DNA of 26,863 nucleotides from an uncultured bacterium (GCA_905214615.1 CAJMMX010000030.1:1-26863), one strand, 5' to 3'. Positions 8,461 to 17,305 are shown, counted from the stretch's first letter. Notes: generated by a model from the sequence alone, not told the origin. A program made the numbers and translations.

Positions 8461-9873
8461 CTATTTGGAATCCGAATCGTCCATGGAGCCGTCGATGCCG
8501 GTTTTGGTGTCGTCGTCAGAGCTTGTGTCGTCGTCCTTGGCAAAGGGGTTCTTTAAGAAACCCGTCGCGTCGGGCTGCAGGCCTGAGAGCTTAATCCAGG
8601 GATTATCGAGCTCGGGCTTGGGCATGGCCTGGGCCTCGGGCGCGGTCTCGTTGCCGATGAGCTCGGACTCATAGATGAACGTATCGTCGCCAAGCGCGTC
8701 GTAGGCGGCAACTGGGTTACCCTCGGTATCGCGATACGGAGTGCCCTTAAACACGGCACCATCGTATGCCACGAGCTGACGCCCGGTCTCGTTCTCAAAG
8801 TAGTAGACGAAAATGCCCTTGAGGGCCGCGCACAGCGGAATGGCGATAACCATGCCGATGGGACCCATGAGTGCCGAACCGATAACGAGAGCCGTCAGGC
8901 TCATAACGGGATGCACCTGCACCGAGCTCTGCATGACCTTAGGCGAAATGACATTATCGGTGACGTTTTGAGCCACCATGGTCACGACAAGCGTCCACAA
9001 CGCCAGCATGGGGCTGAACATAAAGCCGAGCACCGTGGCGATCGCCGCACTCACCCAGGGACCGACAACCGGAACCAGGTGCATAATGCCGGTAAAGATA
9101 GCCATGAGTGCTGCATACGGATGGCCGATGATCGTAAAACCAATAAAGGCAAGAAAACCGCCACAGATCGATGTGATGACCATGCCACGCATGTAGCCGC
9201 CGACCGAACGCGAAAGGATGGCCACCATAAAGCGGTACGAGGTCTCCTTTTCCTGCCCGATGATGGTGCAGACCTCGTGGTGCATGCGGGGATAATCGCA
9301 GGCAAGCCAGTAGGCAAGCACCAGACCCAGGAAGATGACGAACAGCTGCGAGGCCGTGTTGGTAATGAGCGGAAACACACCGCGGCCGAGCTCAGCAGCG
9401 ATTTGCGAGACGTACTTAGACGCTACGGTAACCAACGAAGAAAGATTGTCGTCCAGATACTCCTTGAGCGGCGTGTTGTTGAGCGTCTTAGCGTGCGAGA
9501 GCATCTCGTTGAGATCGCCACCCGCAACACGAAGCTGCTCGGGCAGGCGGCTCAGGACTTCCATGATTTGACCGAGCAAAATAGGCGATAGGATGCAGAC
9601 GACGCCAACGAGCACGGCAACAACCACAATGAGTGCGATGAGCGAACCGAGGCCACGTCCGACACCGTGATGCTCGAGCCAGTTGGTGATCGGAGACATC
9701 ACAAAAGCGATGATGGAACCGACAGCGAGAAACTCGATGACCGGTGCCAGGATGCCCATAAGGTTAAAGATGACGGCAGCGATGACAATGCAGCCGACGA
9801 CGCCCCAAATGCGCAGCGTCAGAATGCGGGTATCGCGAAGCGTGCGGTCGATTTGTTGGGGGTGCTCACTCAT
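8461..9873 (-). CDS. AI-2E family transporter (YhhQ/PerM-type permease)
   Basis: A 470-aa polytopic membrane protein of the AI-2E transporter family. Two N-terminal hydrophobic segments (~20-55) and a pair at ~75-105 are followed by a soluble amphipathic stretch (residues ~110-165) and further helices up to ~340, which is the usual arrangement. Family members include proposed AI-2 exporters and Na+/H+ antiporters, so the substrate cannot be assigned. The last ~110 residues are a hydrophilic, Asp/Ser-rich tail ending DGSMDDSDSK, longer than usual. The ATG at 9873 overlaps the sigma-factor stop as ATGA, so it is translationally coupled to sigma and may be part of a general stress operon. Confidence 0.88.
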   Translation of the reverse strand: MSEHPQQIDRTLRDTRILTLRIWGVVGCIVIAAVIFNLMGILAPVIEFLAVGSIIAFVMSPITNWLEHHGVGRGLGSLIALIVVVAVLVGVVCILSPILLGQIMEVLSRLPEQLRVAGGDLNEMLSHAKTLNNTPLKEYLDDNLSSLVTVASKYVSQIAAELGRGVFPLITNTASQLFVIFLGLVLAYWLACDYPRMHHEVCTIIGQEKETSYRFMVAILSRSVGGYMRGMVITSICGGFLAFIGFTIIGHPYAALMAIFTGIMHLVPVVGPWVSAAIATVLGFMFSPMLALWTLVVTMVAQNVTDNVISPKVMQSSVQVHPVMSLTALVIGSALMGPIGMVIAIPLCAALKGIFVYYFENETGRQLVAYDGAVFKGTPYRDTEGNPVAAYDALGDDTFIYESELIGNETAPEAQAMPKPELDNPWIKLSGLQPDATGFLKNPFAKDDDTSSDDDTKTGIDGSMDDSDSK

Positions 9874-10661
9874 GAACGAACCATCACTCCGTCGGGATCA
9901 ATCTTATCTTGAATCTTCTTAAGCGTGCGGCGCAGCAGGCGCGAGACCTGCACCTGCGAGATGCCAAGCTTCTTGGCAATCTCGATCTGGGTCATGCCCT
10001 TAACGAAGCGCAGCTCGATAACCTCGCGCTCGCGCGGCGAGAAATCGCGGATAGCTTCCTCGATTACCAGGCGGTCATCGGTAAAGTCGAGCTCGTTGTC
10101 GTCGTCGGCATAGCGATCGAGAATCGAAGGCGCATCATCGGAATCGGACGCACCGGGAGCCTCGATGGGCACCGAGGTGTAGGCCGAGGACGATTCCATG
10201 GCTTCGAGCACCTCGTCGACGGTTACGCCAAGGTAATCGGCGATTTCCTCAACCTTGGGCGAACGCTGAAGCTCGTTGGTGAGCTTGTCGGTGGCCTGGT
10301 TAACCTTGGCAGAGAGCTCCTGCAGACGACGCGGCACGCGCACACTCCAGCCCTTGTCGCGGAAGTGGCGCTTAATCTCGCCCAAGATGGTGGGCGTGGC
10401 AAACGTCGTGAACTCGAGTCCGCGCTCGGGATCAAAGCGGTCGATTGCCTTGAGCAAGCCCAAGTACCCGACCTGCAAAAGGTCATCGAGCGGCTCGCCG
10501 CGGTTCTTGAATTTGTTGGCAAGAAACCTTACCAGGTTCATATGGGACATGACGAGCTGCTCGCGAGCATCCGGATCACCGGTCTCCTTATAACGACGAA
10601 ACAGCTCGCGGGTTTTCTCCTTGTCCCAAGCGGTCTTGCCGCTCCGGGAGCGTTCGGTCAT
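9870..10661 (-). CDS. SigB/SigF-type RNA polymerase sigma factor
   Basis: A 263-aa group 3 sigma-70 factor of the SigB/SigF/SigG type. Region 2 runs from LVRFLANKF to EIKRHFRDKGW (residues ~45-110) and contains DLLQVGYLGLLKAIDRFDP; region 3 follows with RVPRRLQELS; region 4 (~195-255) holds FSPREREVIELRF and the helix-turn-helix ISQVQVSRLLRRTL. The acidic linker at ~145-185 (Asp-rich) is notable. It starts one nt after the RsbW-like gene, the classic anti-sigma/sigma order. It likely directs stress or stationary-phase transcription; targets are not visible. Confidence 0.92.
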   Translation of the reverse strand: MTERSRSGKTAWDKEKTRELFRRYKETGDPDAREQLVMSHMNLVRFLANKFKNRGEPLDDLLQVGYLGLLKAIDRFDPERGLEFTTFATPTILGEIKRHFRDKGWSVRVPRRLQELSAKVNQATDKLTNELQRSPKVEEIADYLGVTVDEVLEAMESSSAYTSVPIEAPGASDSDDAPSILDRYADDDNELDFTDDRLVIEEAIRDFSPREREVIELRFVKGMTQIEIAKKLGISQVQVSRLLRRTLKKIQDKIDPDGVMVRS

Positions 10662-10662
10662 A

Positions 10663-11040
10663 TTAGATATCCGCCTTGAGGTCGAGGGAAAGCGTTAGGG
10701 GCGCTGTAGTCTTTTCGTAGGAGTCGCACACACTCGCCAAAATGAGCTCGGCATACACGGCAGCCTGGTCATCCTCATCGACAGTCGCCTGGTCGCCAAA
10801 GGTAAAGGTCATGCCCACATGCGATTCGTCGACATCGAATTTGATCGAGATATCGTCGGAATCAACAGCCGTGCAGCCAAAGATGAAGGCTTCTTCGGCA
10901 GCCATACGAATGTCCTCGATGCGATCGACGGACATAGAGCACAGGGCGCCGACGTTGGCGGCCGTCATGCGCACCAAGCGCGCGAGACGCGGATCACCAG
11001 CAACGCTCAGCGTAATGGGGCAGGTTGCTTCGCTACTCAT
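10663..11040 (-). CDS. RsbW-like anti-sigma factor (degenerate ATPase site)
   Basis: A 125-aa protein between a DUF948-like gene and a SigB/F-type sigma gene, matching the position and size of RsbW/SpoIIAB anti-sigma factors. The helix DRIEDIRMAAEEAFIFG (residues 39-55) corresponds to the N-box helix of HATPase_c domains, but the Mg-binding Asn of the E-A-x-x-N pattern is Phe54, and no DxGxG G1 box is seen near FTFGDQA (79-85). It may bind sigma but probably does not phosphorylate an RsbV partner; no RsbV gene is nearby. The ATG at 11040 overlaps the upstream stop by 8 bp (ATGAGTAG). Assignment rests on this helix and context. Confidence 0.75.
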   Translation of the reverse strand: MSSEATCPITLSVAGDPRLARLVRMTAANVGALCSMSVDRIEDIRMAAEEAFIFGCTAVDSDDISIKFDVDESHVGMTFTFGDQATVDEDDQAAVYAELILASVCDSYEKTTAPLTLSLDLKADI

Positions 11041-11620
11041 CGCAGGACTCCTCGGAGGTCTCGGCAGGCGTATAGGTGTAATACTGAGCAGGCTTAGCAG
11101 CGGGCTTCTGAACATCATCGTCGTCAGCAGCGGCATCGTCGTCGCCAATCAGAACGCGCTCAGTGGGCTGCTCGGCCTCGGCAGCGGCAGCGGCGAGCTT
11201 GCGATCGGCGTCGGCTGCAGGAGCCTTCACCTTATTGAAGAGCTTCTGCACGGCGCCAGCAGCAGAATCAGTCACGCTCGATACGGCATTGCTGGCCTCG
11301 GCCACGCTGCCCGTGACCTCGGAAATGTCGCGAACGACCGCCTCAACCTCAACGAGGTTAGACGTCAGAGCATCAACGGCAGTCTTGCTCGACTTGAGGA
11401 GCGGCTCCATCTGGGCAAGTGCCGGCGTAAGCTCGTCAACGGCGCCATCAAGCTTTGCCACCACGGGCTGCGCCTCGGCAATCGTATTGTTGAGGTCGGT
11501 TACCGTCTTGTCGAGCGAGTCGACAACGGTGCGGGTTTTGCGCAGGGTGAGCGCAAGCTCAACGATAGCCCACACGCCGGCAACGGCAAGCAGCAGCAAG
11601 GCGATTTGAATGGGACTCAT
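11033..11620 (-). CDS. DUF948-like membrane-anchored coiled-coil protein
   Basis: A 195-aa protein with an N-terminal transmembrane helix (residues ~3-22, IQIALLLLAVAGVWAIVELA), then a long heptad-rich region (~28-140) of repeated VDSLDKTVTDLNNTI-type segments, and a low-complexity Ala/Asp tail ending in TSEESCDE. This matches DUF948 proteins such as general-stress protein YtxG. GGGAGG six nt upstream supports the start. It is the first gene of a four-gene chain with RsbW-like, sigma and AI-2E genes, linked by overlaps, so it likely belongs to the same regulon. Function unknown. Confidence 0.75.
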   Translation of the reverse strand: MSPIQIALLLLAVAGVWAIVELALTLRKTRTVVDSLDKTVTDLNNTIAEAQPVVAKLDGAVDELTPALAQMEPLLKSSKTAVDALTSNLVEVEAVVRDISEVTGSVAEASNAVSSVTDSAAGAVQKLFNKVKAPAADADRKLAAAAAEAEQPTERVLIGDDDAAADDDDVQKPAAKPAQYYTYTPAETSEESCDE

Positions 11621-11720
11621 ACAAGCCTCCCAAAGGAATCGAAATACAAACGCTTTCCATGGTACCCCAAAGGGGACCGAACATGCCAAGAGCAGCAACG
11701 TGGGACAAAATTATCAGCAG

Positions 11721-13070
11721 CTACTTCGGTGCATTCCCGCTGCGGTCGCGTTCGCTTTGCTCTACGCGCCATTCTTCCCAACCGCGGCCGGCAGGCTGCC
11801 AAAATGCACCGCGTTCTAAGCCTTCGGGCAAATAGCGCTGGTCGACCCAGCCTTCGGGATAATCGTGCGGATACTTATACACACCGTATTCATCGCTGCC
11901 CGGGCGATGGCGATCGCGTAGATAACTCGGCACCTCGCGAAGCCCACTAGAGTGGATATCGGCCAGCGCCGCATCGATCGAAGCCTCGCACGCGTTGGAT
12001 TTAGGCGCCAAGCACACATAGAGTGCAGCCTGAGCCAGGTTAATGCGGCACTCGGGATAGCCAATGACCTCGGCAGACTTAAACGCGGCATGTGCCACCA
12101 AAAGTGCCTGCGGATCGGCATTGCCAACATCCTCAGAAGCCTGAATCATAATGCGACGGGCGATAAACTTAGGATCCTCCCCCGCGTCAATCATGCGCGC
12201 GAGCCAATAGATCGTGGCATCGGGGTCGCTGCCGCGCATGGACTTGATGAACGCACTGATAATGTCATAGTGCATGTCGCCGTTTTTGTCATACGAAAAA
12301 CCGCGGCGCGGGTTGGCAATCTTCACGTCATCGACGGTGATGGGATAACGCTCCCCCGCCGCCGGCGCTGGCGTCCCTTCGGTATCGGGACGCGTGACGG
12401 CAATCTCGCTCGCCAGCTCGAGCGTCGTCAGGGCAGAGCGCGCATCACCCGCGGCCAGCGTGCAGATGGTCTTGACCGTATCATCATCGGCAGAAAACTT
12501 TCCGTTCAAGCCCTGTGGTGCCTCGAGCGCACGCTCAATAAGCGTGGCGATATCCTCATCCTTCAGATGTTCAAGCTCCACCACGCGTCCGCGCGACAAC
12601 AGTGCCGAATTGACCTCGAAGTACGGGTTCTCCGTCGTAGCGCCAATCATAATGACGGTACGGTTCTCAACTGCATGCAGCAGGGCATCCTGCTGCGACT
12701 TAGAGAAGCGGTGAATCTCATCGATGAATAGAATGGTGCGGCGGTCGTAGGTGTTCAGACGGGTCTTAGCCTCATCGATTACGCGGCGCAGGTCCTTCAC
12801 AGTGCCCGTCACGGCGCTGACCTCGACAAACTCGCTCTTGGTATGGTTGGCGATAATGTGGGCCAGCGTCGTCTTGCCCGTGCCAGCCGGGCCGTACAGA
12901 ATCACGCTCGACAGCACGTCATGCTCAATCGCGGCGCGCAGCCACGAGCCCTTACCGACGGCCTTTTGCTGGCCCACATACTCGTCGAGCGAATTGGGGC
13001 GCATACGCACCGCAAGCGGCGCATTTTTAAAGGAGCGCTCGCGCGTCGAAGCAGAAAAAAGGTCGTCCAT
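11721..13070 (-). CDS. rarA: Replication-associated recombination protein RarA/MgsA (AAA+ ATPase)
   Basis: A 449-aa AAA+ ATPase of the clamp-loader-like MgsA/RarA family, which acts at stalled replication forks. Walker A is LYGPAGTGKTT (~60), Walker B is ILFIDEIHRF (~115), sensor 1 is GATTENPYFEV (~145) and the Arg finger region is SALLSRGRVVEL. C-terminal MgsA domains carry SFIKSMRGSDPDA-type (here AFIKSMRGSDPDA) and YPECRINLAQAALY, both typical. The start is uncertain between in-frame ATGs at 13070, 13076 and 13085; 13070 is taken because CGGGATGG lies just upstream and MDDLFS is a usual N-terminus. A -10-like TATACT lies at 13110-13115. Confidence 0.93.
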   Translation of the reverse strand: MDDLFSASTRERSFKNAPLAVRMRPNSLDEYVGQQKAVGKGSWLRAAIEHDVLSSVILYGPAGTGKTTLAHIIANHTKSEFVEVSAVTGTVKDLRRVIDEAKTRLNTYDRRTILFIDEIHRFSKSQQDALLHAVENRTVIMIGATTENPYFEVNSALLSRGRVVELEHLKDEDIATLIERALEAPQGLNGKFSADDDTVKTICTLAAGDARSALTTLELASEIAVTRPDTEGTPAPAAGERYPITVDDVKIANPRRGFSYDKNGDMHYDIISAFIKSMRGSDPDATIYWLARMIDAGEDPKFIARRIMIQASEDVGNADPQALLVAHAAFKSAEVIGYPECRINLAQAALYVCLAPKSNACEASIDAALADIHSSGLREVPSYLRDRHRPGSDEYGVYKYPHDYPEGWVDQRYLPEGLERGAFWQPAGRGWEEWRVEQSERDRSGNAPK

Positions 13071-13130
13071 AGCCATCCCGTGCATTAATCAAAATCGTTG
13101 TTGACCAACAGTATACCGAAAGGATACGAA

Positions 13131-14378
13131 CTACCGTTCGTTAATATAGGTGCGGTGCGGAAACTTTAGACCTGGGAACAATTTGCTCGTCAGCTCGCAG
13201 AAATAACCATCCGTCATGCTTGCGATGTAATCGACGACGGCCTGATCCTTGTCGTCCTGCCAGGCATACGTGCGATCGTAGTAGGAAAGCTGCTGCTCAA
13301 TGCGCGAAACATGATGCTTAAAGATGTAAGAGAACTCGTCGCCTTTATTTAGATCCTGCAGGCAACGGTCGTAGAGCTTTTCGAAGGCCTCACGCAACTC
13401 TGCCTCAGAATCGCCTTCGATACCGCCCTTGCTATAGATCTTCTCGTAGTTCTCGCGCTTCGCCCGGCGGATCTCCTCAAACAGGTCCTCGCTCATCTCG
13501 ATACGCGGTTTGCCGTAGCTATGCTCAACGATATCGATAGAAGCGTGCGTGAGGATCCAGCTGTTGTAAGCCCCGCCCAGGCCATCGTCAAAAGCGTCGG
13601 GTGACAACAGGCCCGCCGCGATGGCGTCTTGGCGATCGCGCCCAACGTAGGCGAGGATATCCGAGATACGCACCACACAGCCCTCGAGGGTCATGGGGCG
13701 CAGGTGCTCGATCGCGCCATAGCCCGTGGCAATGCAGTCCTCGACGGTACGGTCGAACTGGTCAAACGACGCCATGTCCGAGAGTTCAAAGACACGCTGC
13801 TCGTACTCGCCGTTATGGCACAGCACGCCGTCGAGCGTCTGGAGCGACACGTTGCGGCCGTACAGCGCGTCGAGCACGCGGACGGACTGCACGTTATGGA
13901 AAAAATAACGACCCGTACGCTCGTGATAGATATCGTTGAGGAAACGCTCGCCGGCATGGCCAAAGGGCGTGTGGCCCAAATCGTGGCCCAGGCCAATCGC
14001 CTCGATCAAATCGCAGTTGAGGCCCAGGGCACGGCCGATATCGCGGGCAATGCGCGAGACGAGCTGCACATGAAGGCCGCGCCGCGACAGGTCGTCGTTG
14101 CTGCGAAAGCTAAAGACCTGCGTTTTGCCTGCATAACGCGTGTACGCAGGAAGATGAAGAATCTTTTCGGTATCGCGCATAAACGCCGGACGCATAAGCG
14201 TGCCTTTGTCGGCAGCGCGATCTATACGACGAATGACCTGGTCGTCGCAGCATCGATAAGGATTAACGACACCCGAGGCGCGGTCGGCGGCGATACGCTC
14301 GACCAGCTCGGGCAACAACGCCGCGGGAATGCGGTCCATGCGCGCCTTAATGACGGCCGTTTCTTGATTAGTTGCCAT
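13131..14378 (-). CDS. dgt: HD-domain deoxynucleoside triphosphate triphosphohydrolase
   Basis: A 415-aa HD hydrolase of the dGTPase-like family, expected to split dNTPs into deoxynucleoside and triphosphate. The metal-binding signature is complete: His in LHVQLVSRIARDIG, HD in IGLGHDLGHTPFGHAGE (~125) and the distal Asp in VRISDILAYVGRD (~235). The start at 14378 has AAGGAG six nt upstream; this ribosome-binding site can pair with an upstream CCTT, which might modulate initiation. It follows the prepilin-peptidase gene by 31 nt. Substrate preference cannot be read from sequence. Confidence 0.88.
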   Translation of the reverse strand: MATNQETAVIKARMDRIPAALLPELVERIAADRASGVVNPYRCCDDQVIRRIDRAADKGTLMRPAFMRDTEKILHLPAYTRYAGKTQVFSFRSNDDLSRRGLHVQLVSRIARDIGRALGLNCDLIEAIGLGHDLGHTPFGHAGERFLNDIYHERTGRYFFHNVQSVRVLDALYGRNVSLQTLDGVLCHNGEYEQRVFELSDMASFDQFDRTVEDCIATGYGAIEHLRPMTLEGCVVRISDILAYVGRDRQDAIAAGLLSPDAFDDGLGGAYNSWILTHASIDIVEHSYGKPRIEMSEDLFEEIRRAKRENYEKIYSKGGIEGDSEAELREAFEKLYDRCLQDLNKGDEFSYIFKHHVSRIEQQLSYYDRTYAWQDDKDQAVVDYIASMTDGYFCELTSKLFPGLKFPHRTYINER

Positions 14379-14409
14379 GGCATGCTCCTTAAAAAGGATG
14401 CGCAATCGG

Positions 14410-14832
14410 TTATAATGTCCAGCCCACGACCTCGATTATGGCAAATATCGGCACCAAAAACGGGAGCAAAGGCAGGGAGCGCGATTTTGTAAAGAGGCAG
14501 GAGAGGGCCAGGACCAGGAGCGCGACGGCAAATGCCACGATGCCGCCCAGAGGGTCGAGCGTGCAAAGCGCGAAAAGCGCCTTGGCATCCCCCATGCCGA
14601 TGCCGGGGGCCTGGCGGAAACGCCGCCAAAGCGACTCGGTCAGCACAAGGGAAAGGCACACGATAACGGCAGGACCGGCGTGGTCAAGCGCCGTGTTCAA
14701 GCCCCTGTCCAGCCAAACGCCTGCAAACGCCGCCACGGCGCATGCGGCGGCAAGCGCGTTGGGAAACCGCCGTTCACGGACATCAATCACCGCACCGGCA
14801 AAGGCGCAGATCCAAAAGGGAATATAGACCAT
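14410..14832 (-). CDS. A24 prepilin peptidase-like protein, short form
   Basis: A 140-aa integral membrane protein with the two aspartates of A24 (prepilin/preflagellin) peptidases: Asp in GAVIDVRERRFPN (~20) and the GxGD motif in GIGMGDAKALF (~80). It lacks the N-terminal zinc/methyltransferase region of full PilD. About five hydrophobic helices fill the rest. GGGAGG six nt before the ATG at 14832 supports the start. No pilin, secretion ATPase or platform gene is in the window, so its pilin substrate must be elsewhere, or it is an orphan. Confidence 0.82.
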   Translation of the reverse strand: MVYIPFWICAFAGAVIDVRERRFPNALAAACAVAAFAGVWLDRGLNTALDHAGPAVIVCLSLVLTESLWRRFRQAPGIGMGDAKALFALCTLDPLGGIVAFAVALLVLALSCLFTKSRSLPLLPFLVPIFAIIEVVGWTL

Positions 14833-14864
14833 TGAACACCTCCCGTGGCAGTCACTCAAAAGCA

Positions 14865-14905
14865 AAAACCACCACAAAGGTGCCTGTCCCCTTCGTGGTG
14901 GTTTT
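14865..14905 (-). repeat. 41-bp palindromic repeat copy 1, also glycosyltransferase terminator
   Basis: Arms AAAACCACCACAAAGG (14865-14880) and CCTTCGTGGTGGTTTT (14890-14905) pair with one mismatch around the loop TGCCTGTCC. On the minus strand a TTTTTGCTTTT tract follows, 9 nt beyond the glycosyltransferase stop. The same unit recurs in opposite orientation at 22505-22545 with the exact reverse-complement loop. Confidence 0.85.
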
Positions 14906-14913
14906 GGTGGTGG

Positions 14914-16209
14914 TTATTTAGCGCCCTGCATGACCTCGTCGAGGGTAACGTTGACAGCGTGTTGCGTCGGGACCCAGTCGACCTTCAGGAACAACGCAGC
15001 CACCGTGATGGGGATATAGCTGAACATAAAGATCGGGAAGGTAAACAGGTTGGTCACCAGGCGCCACTTTTGCGCACAATGAATGTGCTTGTACTCGAAG
15101 ATGGTCGTAAGTAGCGCCAGGATAAAGAAGGTCTGATACATCATCGCGAAGGTCATAATGAGCGAGGCGGCACAAGCCTGCATCTCAACCTCGGTAGCCA
15201 AAAAGCCATGCGAAAGACCACCGACGATCAGGAACGTGGCGTTGGCGAGCATCGAAATCAGCGATAACAGCATACCAGGGGCAATCGTCATAAACATGTC
15301 GTAGGCGGCAAAACGATGATAGCGGAAGGTCGACTTGACCAGATGCTTACCGTAGGTAAAGAACACCTGGTAGAAGCCCTTGGTCCAGCGCATACGCTGC
15401 TTCCAGGACGCCTTAAACGTCACAGGCTGCTCGTCAAAGAACTCCGCCGGCGCATAGCCAATACGAATGCCGTGAATAGCGCAGAACGTGGTGAACTGAA
15501 TATCCTCGGTCAGCGTATGGAACTGCCAGCCGTGCATGCCCTCAATAACGCTAGCCGAGATAAGGTAGCCCGAACCCGATACGGCGCAGGACGTCTTGCA
15601 GATATTACGCGCGTTGTTAAGGAAACGCGCCTCGCGCAGGTACCAAGTGGCGTTGGCAGCCGAGATCCACGAGCTGCCAAAGTTCTTGGAGTTGCGGTAG
15701 CTTGTGACCACATGGAAGCCCTGGTCAAAGGCGTCATTCATCTTGGAGACGTAATCGCGGGAGATAACGTTGTCGGCATCGAAGATAAAGTAGCCCTCAA
15801 AGGTATCGGGATACTCGTTAAGAATGCGGTCAAAACCAAAGTCCATGACCCAGCTCTTGCCTTTACGGGCCAGGTCGTTTCGCTCGTACACGACAGCGCC
15901 CGCCTCGCGCGCGAGCTGCGCGGTGTTATCGGTGCACGCATCGGCGACCACGAAGACCTCGATGAGCTCGGACGGATAATCCTGGTCCTTGATGGAGCGA
16001 ACGAGGTTGGCGATAACGGCCTCCTCGTTGTGTGCTGCAATAAAGAAGGCATACCGGTGGAGTTTTTTGGCCTTGGGAGGCGCGACCTCGCCGCGGAGAG
16101 CACCGATGACAAAGAAGACCACCTGGTACAAGAAGCAGACCGTGAGCAGCGTGACGACAATCTGGTTGAAGATCACGATGGGTGTGTTGGTTTGTAAAAA
16201 GGCGAGCAT
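14914..16209 (-). CDS. Family 2 glycosyltransferase, membrane-bound processive type
   Basis: A 431-aa membrane glycosyltransferase. An N-terminal helix (~13-37) precedes a GT2 (GT-A) domain with the acceptor/donor motifs in order: AAHNEEAVI, VADACTDN, FDADN (~140), TEDIQ (~240) and QRMRW (~275), the last being typical of cellulose/hyaluronan-synthase-like enzymes. Three or four C-terminal helices follow (~305-420). It probably makes or extends a cell-surface polysaccharide; sugar and polymer are unknown. GGGAG six nt upstream supports the ATG at 16209. A weak minus-strand promoter (TTGAAC, then GATATA after 18 nt) lies in the 82-bp gap after rluD. It is ended by the repeat-derived terminator at 14865-14905. 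Confidence 0.88.
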   Translation of the reverse strand: MLAFLQTNTPIVIFNQIVVTLLTVCFLYQVVFFVIGALRGEVAPPKAKKLHRYAFFIAAHNEEAVIANLVRSIKDQDYPSELIEVFVVADACTDNTAQLAREAGAVVYERNDLARKGKSWVMDFGFDRILNEYPDTFEGYFIFDADNVISRDYVSKMNDAFDQGFHVVTSYRNSKNFGSSWISAANATWYLREARFLNNARNICKTSCAVSGSGYLISASVIEGMHGWQFHTLTEDIQFTTFCAIHGIRIGYAPAEFFDEQPVTFKASWKQRMRWTKGFYQVFFTYGKHLVKSTFRYHRFAAYDMFMTIAPGMLLSLISMLANATFLIVGGLSHGFLATEVEMQACAASLIMTFAMMYQTFFILALLTTIFEYKHIHCAQKWRLVTNLFTFPIFMFSYIPITVAALFLKVDWVPTQHAVNVTLDEVMQGAK

Positions 16210-16291
16210 GCAGGCTCCCAGGAACGCGTTACGTAAACAACCGTATATCTTACCGCAGGCTTACCGAGTTCAAGAAACCACCTAATACTGG

Positions 16292-17305
16292 CTAGGCTTC
16301 GAGCAGACCGAGCTGCGGTACGATTTCGTCGCCGGCAGTAGTGCGACCAAGCGAACGCGGGGCTAAGTCGTCGAGGACGGCGGCGAGATCCCACGGCAGC
16401 TCGTCGCGGCACTCAATGCGCTCTCCCGTCACGGGATGATCGAACGCCACGCGCCAGGAATGGAGGAATTGCCTGGTCAGACCCTGATCGGCACGCGCAT
16501 CGCACTTACCGTAGAGCGGATCGCCCACGCAGGCGTGGTTGATATGGCGCATGTGCACGCGAATCTGATGCGTGCGACCGGTAAACAGGTGACACTCAAC
16601 GAGCGTATAGCCGTCATCAAAGCGCGTGGAATCAAAGCGCTCAAGGACCTTAAAGGTCGTGATGGCCTGGCGCGCAAAAGGATCATCGGAAACCGCCATC
16701 TTGACACGGTCACGTGTAGAACGGGCAATGCCGGTGTTAATGGTGCCCTCATCCATGGCGATATGACCGTGAACGAGCGTAATGTAGCGGCGGTCGAGCG
16801 TGCGCGTACGGATAAGATTTTGGAGCGCGCGCTGGGTATCGTCGTCCTTTGCCGCAAGCATAAGACCCGAGGTATCGCGATCCAAACGATGTACGATACC
16901 GGGGCGGTCCTCGCCCTGCACGGTGCCCAGATGGTCGATACCGCAGTGATAGACCAGCGCATTCGCGAGCGTACCGCTCTCATGACCATGCGCAGGATGG
17001 CACACCAGGCCGCGCTGCTTGGAGAGCACGATGAGGTAGTCGTCCTCATAGCGAATGTCGAGCGGGATGGCCTCGGGAATCACGTCGGTGGGATCGTGCG
17101 GTTCGGGCAAATCAACCGAAATACGGTCACCGGCTCGCACGGCGTACTTTTTGGACAGGCAGGTCTCGCCATTGACCACTACGACCCCACCCTCAATCAG
17201 ATGTGCGCAGGCAGAGCGCGTAGGGCAGCCGTCATTGGCGCCCAGATAGGCGTCAAGACGCTGACCAGCGGCATCGTCGGCAACAAGGATATGGATGTCG
17301 GCCAT
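16292..17305 (-). CDS. rluD: RluA-family 23S rRNA pseudouridine synthase (RluD-like)
   Basis: A 337-aa pseudouridine synthase. Residues ~15-70 form an S4 RNA-binding domain (TRSACAHLIEGGVVVVNG), and the catalytic domain has the signature GIVHRLDRDTSGLML (~140) with the catalytic Asp after RL. Later motifs CHLFTGRTHQIRVHM and GDPLYG are also present. It probably modifies helix 69 of 23S rRNA if truly RluD, but the subfamily is inferred. Its ATG overlaps the lspA stop by one base (TAATG), the frequent lspA-rluD pair. Confidence 0.92.
   Translation of the reverse strand: MADIHILVADDAAGQRLDAYLGANDGCPTRSACAHLIEGGVVVVNGETCLSKKYAVRAGDRISVDLPEPHDPTDVIPEAIPLDIRYEDDYLIVLSKQRGLVCHPAHGHESGTLANALVYHCGIDHLGTVQGEDRPGIVHRLDRDTSGLMLAAKDDDTQRALQNLIRTRTLDRRYITLVHGHIAMDEGTINTGIARSTRDRVKMAVSDDPFARQAITTFKVLERFDSTRFDDGYTLVECHLFTGRTHQIRVHMRHINHACVGDPLYGKCDARADQGLTRQFLHSWRVAFDHPVTGERIECRDELPWDLAAVLDDLAPRSLGRTTAGDEIVPQLGLLEA

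Noticed and set aside
11661..11678. GGTACCCC/GGGGACC inverted repeat upstream of the DUF948-like gene as a SigB promoter
   Set aside because: GGGTA is present on the minus strand but no GTTT-type -35 sits at the right distance; only a possible operator remains.
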